Of a stretch of DNA of 64,000 nucleotides, positions 56,612-64,000 are shown one piece after another. Positions within the stretch are counted from its first letter, which is position 1. Every line of letters starts with the position of its first letter. Position numbers and translations under genes: made by a program. The notes beneath the pieces are model-generated. The model searched no databases. It was not told where the DNA came from and saw only the letters and a list, made by a program, of their open reading frames with translations. Source of the DNA: Deinococcus aquatilis DSM 23025 (lineage in GTDB: Bacteria; Deinococcota; Deinococci; Deinococcales; Deinococcaceae). Location of the stretch: contig NZ_KB899719.1 in NCBI RefSeq assembly GCF_000378445.1, positions 1 to 64,000 of the forward strand, written 5' to 3'.

Positions 56612-57340
56612 ATGATGGACATTTTTAACATGCTGGGCGGAATGGGACAGGCACAGCAGACCGTAGGCAACCAATTGGGCACCAACGCCAATCAGACCAG
56701 TGCGGCGATGGAAGCTGCTGTACCGCTGCTGCTGGGCGCTATGACCCGCAACGCAACGCAACCTGGCGGTCTGGACGCCCTGACCGGGGCACTGGACAGA
56801 CACGATGGCAGCGCTCTGGATGCCTTCGGACAGGGTCAGGTTCCCAATACCCAGGACGGCCAGAAGATTCTGAGGCATGTGTTCGGCGGGCAGCAGCAGG
56901 CCGCCGCCAATGCCGTCGGTCAGCGGGCGGGGATCGATCCTCAGATGGCTATGAAAGTGCTGTCTATGCTAGCTCCTCTGGTGATGGCCTACCTGAGCCG
57001 TCAGCGGCAGGGCGGCGGCCAGACGCAAGGTGGAGGCGACATCGGCAGCATCTTGGGCGGCATGTTGGGAGGCGGTGCAGGCGGCCTGGGTGGCCTGCTC
57101 GGTGGATTGTTGGGCGGCGGGCAGCAGCAGCCCCAATATCAACAGACACAGCCGCAGCAGGACAACATGGGCGGCCTCGGCGGAATGCTGGGCAGCGTGT
57201 TGGGCAGCGGGCAGCAGGGACAGACCCAACAGGCACCGGGCGGCGACCTGTTCGGAACCCTCAACAAGGTCCTTGACCGTGACGGCAACGGCAGCGGACT
57301 GGACGACCTGATCGGCATGTTCGGCGGTGGACGGCGCTGA
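56612..57340 (+). CDS. DUF937-type Gly/Gln-rich protein with EF-hand-like tail
   Basis: 242 aa. The N-terminal two thirds (MAMKVLSMLAPLVMAYL, NQTSAAMEAAVPLLLGAMTRNA) match the DUF937/YidB-like pattern. A Gly-Leu-Gly repeat zone (about 145-180) and a Gln-rich stretch follow. The C-terminus DRDGNGSGLDDLIGMF has the spacing of an EF-hand/dockerin-like calcium loop (D-x-D-x-N-x-S). It is likely a soluble oligomeric protein. The SD CGGAGG precedes ATG 56612. Confidence 0.8.
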   Translation: MMDIFNMLGGMGQAQQTVGNQLGTNANQTSAAMEAAVPLLLGAMTRNATQPGGLDALTGALDRHDGSALDAFGQGQVPNTQDGQKILRHVFGGQQQAAANAVGQRAGIDPQMAMKVLSMLAPLVMAYLSRQRQGGGQTQGGGDIGSILGGMLGGGAGGLGGLLGGLLGGGQQQPQYQQTQPQQDNMGGLGGMLGSVLGSGQQGQTQQAPGGDLFGTLNKVLDRDGNGSGLDDLIGMFGGGRR

Positions 57341-57436
57341 TCCGGGCTGACAGATCCCCGCGATAAGCTGCGAACTCTGAGTCAAAACCCCGCGCTCTGT
57401 GGCTCAGAAACCATAACTTCAAGGTCAACCAGAGAA

Positions 57437-57470
57437 AAGAGGCGGCCCATGCTTATCAGGGCCGCCTCTT
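57437..57470. terminator. Bidirectional terminator between DUF937 gene and aquaporin
   Basis: A perfect 12-bp stem, arms 57437-57448 (AAGAGGCGGCCC) and 57459-57470, between convergent genes. The minus side ends in TTTTCT, which serves the aquaporin gene. Confidence 0.85.
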
Positions 57471-57486
57471 CTGGTGTCGGTGTTTC

Positions 57487-58158
57487 TCAGTTTTTCAGAG
57501 GGGGGACGGTTTTGGGGCGCAGGCCTTCGGTGTATTCGGCAATAAAAGCGCCCAGCGCCGCGCCGATGATGGGGGCCAGCCAGTAGATCCAGTGGTTGGC
57601 CCAGTCGCCCGACACCAGTGCAGGGCCGAACGAACGGGCGGGATTCATGGCCGCGCCGCTGATGGGGCCGCCTGCCAGAATGTCCACCACGATGGTCAGG
57701 CCCACGATCAGGCCGCCCATAACGCTGCGCTGATGAATAGCCACTTTCACGACGACCAGCACCAGAAAGGCGGTCAAGATGACTTCCATCAGAAATGCGC
57801 CGCCGGAGCTGATGCCCGCGCCGGGATTGGCGACGCCGTAGCCCACGGCTTTCATTTTGGTTTCACCCACGATGGCCAGCGCCGCAAAAGCGCCGAGGGT
57901 CGCGCCGACCAACTGAGCCGGAATAAAGGCGGCAGTGGTGCGCCAGTCCTGATTCTTGGTCAGGCTCAGGCCGATGCTGACCGCTGGGTTGAACTGTCCG
58001 CCGCTGACTGTACCCAGCGCCATAGCCATGACTGCAATAGCCAGACCGTGGGCGAAAGCGACGCCCAGCAAACCCGCATCGTTGCTGATGGCAAGAACGC
58101 CAGCGAAAATAAGCGCGAAAGTACCGATGGCTTCGGCAAGAAGTTTTTGAGGCAACAT
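57487..58158 (-). CDS. MIP-family aquaporin or glycerol channel
   Basis: A 223-aa channel with six hydrophobic helices and both pore motifs, FNPAVSIG (first NPA) and MNPARSFG (second NPA, with the selectivity Arg). The compact length without the long loop inserts of glycerol facilitators favours a water channel (AqpZ-like), but selectivity cannot be fixed by eye. Confidence 0.93.
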   Translation of the reverse strand: MLPQKLLAEAIGTFALIFAGVLAISNDAGLLGVAFAHGLAIAVMAMALGTVSGGQFNPAVSIGLSLTKNQDWRTTAAFIPAQLVGATLGAFAALAIVGETKMKAVGYGVANPGAGISSGGAFLMEVILTAFLVLVVVKVAIHQRSVMGGLIVGLTIVVDILAGGPISGAAMNPARSFGPALVSGDWANHWIYWLAPIIGAALGAFIAEYTEGLRPKTVPPLKN

Positions 58159-58236
58159 GAGGAAAGTATAAGCTGTCTCTCTGCGCTCAACCTGATCGAA
58201 AACGTGAAATTCTTAACGTATTCAGAGCGAGTCGGT

Positions 58237-59211
<975 letters not shown>

Positions 59212-59324
59212 GGGGGCAGTGTAGAGCGTGACAGCCTCTTTCAAACGGCGTTCATCCGCTATTGCCTTCTATTGAGAATCGGTTCAGGTTTCTTCGGGGC
59301 CAGATGCCCATAGAATGCCCCCTG

Positions 59325-60218
59325 ATGCGTCTTGCCGTGCTGGCCGATATTCATGGAAATGCCGACGCGCTCCGGGCGGTACTCAACGATGCCCGTCAGC
59401 AGGGGGCCGAAGGGTTGATCGTCAATGGCGATGTGGTCAACCGTGGTCCTGACAGTGTTGAAGCGCTTGAACTGCTGCTGAATCCCCCCGCCGCCTTCCC
59501 GTTGGGCGTGCAGTTTACGCTTGGCAACCATGATGATCTGCTGCGGCTGTGGCAAGCGCGGAGTAGCAATCTGCCCGCCGACTGGTTCACCGACCCGTTC
59601 TGGGGAGCCACCGCCTGGAGCGCCGAACAACTGGAGCGGGCAGGGTTGCTGCATACGCCTGCCGATTGGCCGATGTCGCTGACTCTTCAGGCTCCCGGTT
59701 TTCCTGACGTTCTGATTTCACACGGCACGCCCACGGAGTACCGCGAGGGCCTCAGCGAGCGTACTGCGCCGGAGCGTGTCGCCGAATTGTCGGATGGCGG
59801 GCGGTACGGAATCCTGATCGGCTCGCATATCCACCGTCAGGCCGACGCCGGATTTGTTTTGCAGGGCGGCCAGAATGTGCGGGTTCTGAATACTGGGGCA
59901 GTCGGCGCACCTGCTGACGGTGACCCCCGCGCAGGCTACTTGCTCCTGACCCTCAAGACGCAGGGTTGGCAAACGGGGCTGCGGCGCGTGCCCTACGACC
60001 GGGCAGGCATTTTGCGGCGCTTTGAGAGCAGCGGTCTGCTGGGCATGGGCCTCAGCGCCCAGATTTTCCGCGATGAACTCATCACGGCCCGCAGTCTCTA
60101 TACCCCATTCTGGATGTGGACGGAAACGCAGCAGCTCCCGCGCACCGCAGCAACCTGGGCGGCTTTCCTGCATCAGCATCCGGCACCAATCCTGCGCCCG
60201 ACCGTGTCTGAGCTGTAA
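59325..60218 (+). CDS. Metallophosphoesterase
   Basis: A 297-aa calcineurin-like phosphoesterase of the YfcE/protein-phosphatase type. Motifs: ADIHGNADAL, NGDVVNRGPDS, LGNHDD, LISHGTP and GSHIHRQ, all with intact metal ligands. The substrate may be a nucleotide or phosphoprotein. ATG 59325 fits the motif start; TAGAAT (59311-59316) is eight bases upstream, consistent with a leaderless transcript divergent from cysK. Confidence 0.92.
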   Translation: MRLAVLADIHGNADALRAVLNDARQQGAEGLIVNGDVVNRGPDSVEALELLLNPPAAFPLGVQFTLGNHDDLLRLWQARSSNLPADWFTDPFWGATAWSAEQLERAGLLHTPADWPMSLTLQAPGFPDVLISHGTPTEYREGLSERTAPERVAELSDGGRYGILIGSHIHRQADAGFVLQGGQNVRVLNTGAVGAPADGDPRAGYLLLTLKTQGWQTGLRRVPYDRAGILRRFESSGLLGMGLSAQIFRDELITARSLYTPFWMWTETQQLPRTAATWAAFLHQHPAPILRPTVSEL

Positions 60219-60236
60219 CGATGTTCTGAAGGCAGC

Positions 60237-60264
60237 AAAAACCGCGCCCTCCAGGAAGGCGCGG
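60237..60264 (-). terminator. Terminator of the fasciclin gene
   Basis: On the minus strand CCGCGCC/GGCGCGG (60242-60248 with 60258-60264) followed by TTTTT (plus A at 60237-60241). It lies between convergent genes, about 30 bases after the fasciclin stop. Confidence 0.8.
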
Positions 60265-60291
60265 CTGAAAAAGATGTTTTAAAAGCAGGCT

Positions 60292-62226
60292 TTAGCGGAG
60301 TTCCTGAGGAATCAGCACGGTGTCGATGGCGTAGATCTTGCTTGCGCCTGCATCCAGTGCGGAACCAGTGTCGATGGCCGCGTCGCCAATCCGGGTCACC
60401 AGGGGCGTTCCGGTACGCGTAACCGCCAGACGTCCACCCTGAGCACTGGTGTACTCGGTGGCCGAGGCCAGGTTGGTGCCGTCAATGCTGGCCGCGACGA
60501 CGTGGTACAGCAACACCTGACGCAACTTGGTCACATCGGCCTGCAACGTAGAAAGCGTGCTGGGCGACACTTTGGTAAAGGCATCGTTGGTCGGAGCGAA
60601 GATGGTGTAAGTTCCGCTGTTGAGGGTGTCGGCCAGTCCCGCAGCCTGAACCAGACCAGCCAGCGTGCTGAAACGGGGGTCGGCCAACAGCACCGCTACC
60701 GTCGTTGAAGTGGTGGCAGTAGCAGCAGGGGCGGCAGGTGTGGTGGTGGCCGTCGGAGTGGTCGTGGTCGTGGCTGCTGTGGTATCGGTGGTGGTCGTGG
60801 TCGTGGCTGCCGCGGTATCAGTGGTGGTGGTAGTCGTGGCCGTTGCAGCCGGAGCTTCCGTAGTCGTGGTCGTAGTCGTAGCTGTGGCATCGGTCGTGGC
60901 CGTATCAGCAGCGGGAGCTTCCTCGACAGGGGCGGGCAGCGTGAAGTTAGGGGGCAGCAACACCTGATTGATCACGAAGATGGTGCCGTTGCAGGCCTGC
61001 GAGTTGGCGGCGTCTACGCTGGCTGTGACGACATCTACGGTAGCAGTGCCGACGAGTTGGTTGTCGCCGTTCCTGCCAGGGGTCAGGTCACTGCCTTCTG
61101 CCGTCTTGAGTACTTCGCCGCTGGCGAGTTGGTCAGCGGTGATCGTGCCGGGAACCACGTGATACAGCAGTACCTGCTTGAGCAGATCAGGCGTGCTGGC
61201 GATAATCGCCAGGGTTTCGGGGTCCACGGCAGCAAACGCGTCGTTGGTGGGCGCGAAGACCGTGTACTCACCGCTCATCAGTGTTTCGGTCAGGCCAGCG
61301 TCGCTGAGCAGGTCGCGCAGCGTGCTGAAGCGGTCATCGGCCACGATCACGTCGTACAGGGTGTTGCTGCCAACCACGCACTCGGCGGTAGGTGTAGGAG
61401 CTTCAGCCGTGACGGTCGTATCGGTGGTGGTCGTGTCAGTCGTTACCGTCGTATCGGTCGTCGTGGTGTCGGTGGTGGTGGTGTCGGTCGTCGCCGTATC
61501 GGTGGTGGTGGTTTCGGTGGTCGTCGCGCCGCTCAGAGGAGTGACGGGAATCTGCGTGATATCGAACGGTGCCGATGTGATTGGGGCCTCGACCGCAGGA
61601 GCAGGCTCGGTTGCGGGGGCGGGTTCTGCGGCAGGCTCCGGCGCGGGAGTTTCGGCCACAGGCTCGGCTGGTGCGGGCGTGGGGGCAGGAGCAGGAGCCT
61701 CTACCACAGGGGCGGGCATGGGGGGCAACAATACGGTGTCGATGACGTGAATCACGCCGTTACAGGCGGGCACGTTGACCTTGGTGATGGTCGCGTCGTT
61801 GATCATGACCGTGCTGCCGCTGACCATGACGTCAATGGTGGAACCCTGCGCGGTACGGGCGCTCTTGAGGCCCATGACCTGCTTCGCGGCGATCTTACCC
61901 GGTACGACGTGATACAGCAGGACGCTCCGCAGCATTTCTGGATCGTTGAGCACCGTTGCCAGCATGTCGCTCGGCACCTTGGCAAAAGCGGCATTGGTGG
62001 GCGCGAACACCGTGAACGCACCGCTGCTCAGCGTATCGCCCAGGCCTGCGGCTTCCACGGCCACGGCCAGCGTGCTGAACTGTGGGTCGCTGGTGACCAG
62101 TTGTGCAATGGTCTTACAGGCTGCAGGAGCGGCAGCAGGGCGAGCGACGGGTGCACCGGCTCCGCCCGCGACTGCGGACGTGGCGAGGAGCAGGCTGAGG
62201 GTCATCAGTCCAGTTTGCTGTTTCAT
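60292..62226 (-). CDS. Secreted protein with three fasciclin domains
   Basis: A 644-aa exported adhesion-type protein with a signal peptide (about 1-22, ending SAVAGGAGA). Three FAS1 domains each contain TVFAPTN(A/D)AF and LLYHVV. The first linker is Ala/Pro/Glu-rich, then Thr/Asp-rich with near-perfect TTTTDT repeats; the second is Thr/Ala-rich. Such linkers are flexible and could be glycosylated. The role is probably cell-surface adhesion or matrix. ATG 62226 has AGAGGTGA about six bases upstream. The Thr-rich linkers are encoded by tandem repeats (60690-60900, 61400-61530). Confidence 0.9.
   Translation of the reverse strand: MKQQTGLMTLSLLLATSAVAGGAGAPVARPAAAPAACKTIAQLVTSDPQFSTLAVAVEAAGLGDTLSSGAFTVFAPTNAAFAKVPSDMLATVLNDPEMLRSVLLYHVVPGKIAAKQVMGLKSARTAQGSTIDVMVSGSTVMINDATITKVNVPACNGVIHVIDTVLLPPMPAPVVEAPAPAPTPAPAEPVAETPAPEPAAEPAPATEPAPAVEAPITSAPFDITQIPVTPLSGATTTETTTTDTATTDTTTTDTTTTDTTVTTDTTTTDTTVTAEAPTPTAECVVGSNTLYDVIVADDRFSTLRDLLSDAGLTETLMSGEYTVFAPTNDAFAAVDPETLAIIASTPDLLKQVLLYHVVPGTITADQLASGEVLKTAEGSDLTPGRNGDNQLVGTATVDVVTASVDAANSQACNGTIFVINQVLLPPNFTLPAPVEEAPAADTATTDATATTTTTTTEAPAATATTTTTTDTAAATTTTTTDTTAATTTTTPTATTTPAAPAATATTSTTVAVLLADPRFSTLAGLVQAAGLADTLNSGTYTIFAPTNDAFTKVSPSTLSTLQADVTKLRQVLLYHVVAASIDGTNLASATEYTSAQGGRLAVTRTGTPLVTRIGDAAIDTGSALDAGASKIYAIDTVLIPQELR
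60690..60900. repeat. Coding minisatellite for Thr-rich linker 2
   Basis: A GTCGTGGTCGTA-like hexamer/trinucleotide-periodic stretch on the plus strand encodes runs of Thr with Ala and Asp between FAS1 domains 2 and 3. It is prone to slippage in multiples of three, so linker length may vary between strains. Confidence 0.7.
61400..61530. repeat. Coding minisatellite for Thr/Asp-rich linker 1
   Basis: Near-identical 15-base units read on the minus strand encode (T-T-T-T-D)-type repeats between FAS1 domains 1 and 2. This is the second in-frame repeat tract of the same gene. Confidence 0.7.
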
Positions 62227-62517
62227 GTAGTTCACCTCTAGGGAAAGTTCGATACTTAATCAACACCACTCAGCGCCGAAATGCAACCAAAACGGGCATC
62301 TGGACAGGTCTTCTAAATGAACGGCCCAACGGCTTTGGGAACTTACTCACCTGATTTTCATCTCTACCTGCAAAAAAGAGGTTTCCCTTCAACAGGTTCA
62401 GGGCCATCCGGAGCGCGTTCAGAACCGTGCGTGGGAGTGTCAGCTGTACACCGCTTATCAGGGGTGCGGTCATACATCATCCGCGATGGTCACTTTCCCG
62501 CCTTCTGCCTATCCTCA
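62227..62517. other. Spacer between fasciclin gene and ftsK
   Basis: Both flanking genes are on the minus strand. No gene, strong hairpin or clear promoter was recognised. The fasciclin promoter should lie near 62245-62290 but its hexamers are ambiguous. Confidence 0.4.

Positions 62518-64000
<1,483 letters not shown>

Noticed and set aside
60690..61530. Repeat tracts considered as a CRISPR array
   Set aside because: Units are short, contiguous and in frame with Thr codons of the fasciclin protein; there are no unique spacers and no cas genes.

Overview
The window reads as a chromosomal segment of a Deinococcus species. The supporting signs are high GC content, a HucR-type urate sensor with all four urate-binding residues, an operon of sbcD and sbcC, a stand-alone RecD2, a Taq-like PolA that lacks the proofreading motif, and many genes without a Shine-Dalgarno (SD) sequence whose start codon lies 6-8 bases after a TANNNT box, which suggests leaderless mRNAs. 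There is no insertion sequence, prophage or CRISPR array. Both edges cut a gene: tuf loses its 3' end at base 1, and ftsK loses its 5' end at base 64000.

Layout. 1-1860 (minus): a consensus promoter, tRNA-Thr, tRNA-Tyr, tRNA-Gly, tRNA-Thr and tuf. 2264-6081: a heterodimeric ABC exporter pair. 6392-7429: a membrane PIN-TRAM protein. 7556-11460 (minus): sbcDC. 11741-15216: a coupled pair of poorly known proteins, then a VWA protein with a duplicated C-terminal module. 15508-17708: a possible 25-codon leader ORF overlapping recD2. 17896-21707: four overlapping pilin-like genes. 21853-24257: pyrG and coaE, convergent. 24624-25835: an exported TPR protein. 25940-31076: a urate-to-malate module (hucR, the uricase fusion pucL, pucM, aceB, an IclR regulator). 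31299-34645: Mn-SOD and two exported proteins. 34748-36869: alr and fni, convergent. 37076: initiator tRNA. 37292-41507: a small protein, buk, hpf, an exported protein and proC. 41935-46784: an HD-GYP protein, prmA-rsmE and a c-di-AMP receptor. 46925-52399 (minus): a HAD protein, a small protein, polA and glmM. 52509-56394: a small membrane protein, a kinase-like protein, and a block holding two alkylation-repair glycosylases. 56612-60218: a DUF937 protein, an aquaporin, cysK and a phosphoesterase. 60292-62226: a triple-fasciclin secreted protein. 62518-64000: ftsK.

How parts work together. pucL and pucM carry out the three enzymatic steps from urate to allantoin. HucR is the divergent urate sensor, with a palindrome just downstream of a good promoter. 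aceB could use the glyoxylate made further downstream. sbcC, sbcD, recD2, polA and the two glycosylases are DNA repair genes. hpf, prmA, rsmE, tuf and the tRNAs serve translation.

The least explained signals are in non-coding DNA. One is a family of degenerate seven-base-period arrays (consensus ACNNNCC, capped by TTTTCCC) at three loci, one of which fits the canonical G-quadruplex pattern. Another is a pair of hairpins that share an identical 20-base loop but have unrelated stems. A third is the possible leader ORF coupled to recD2.
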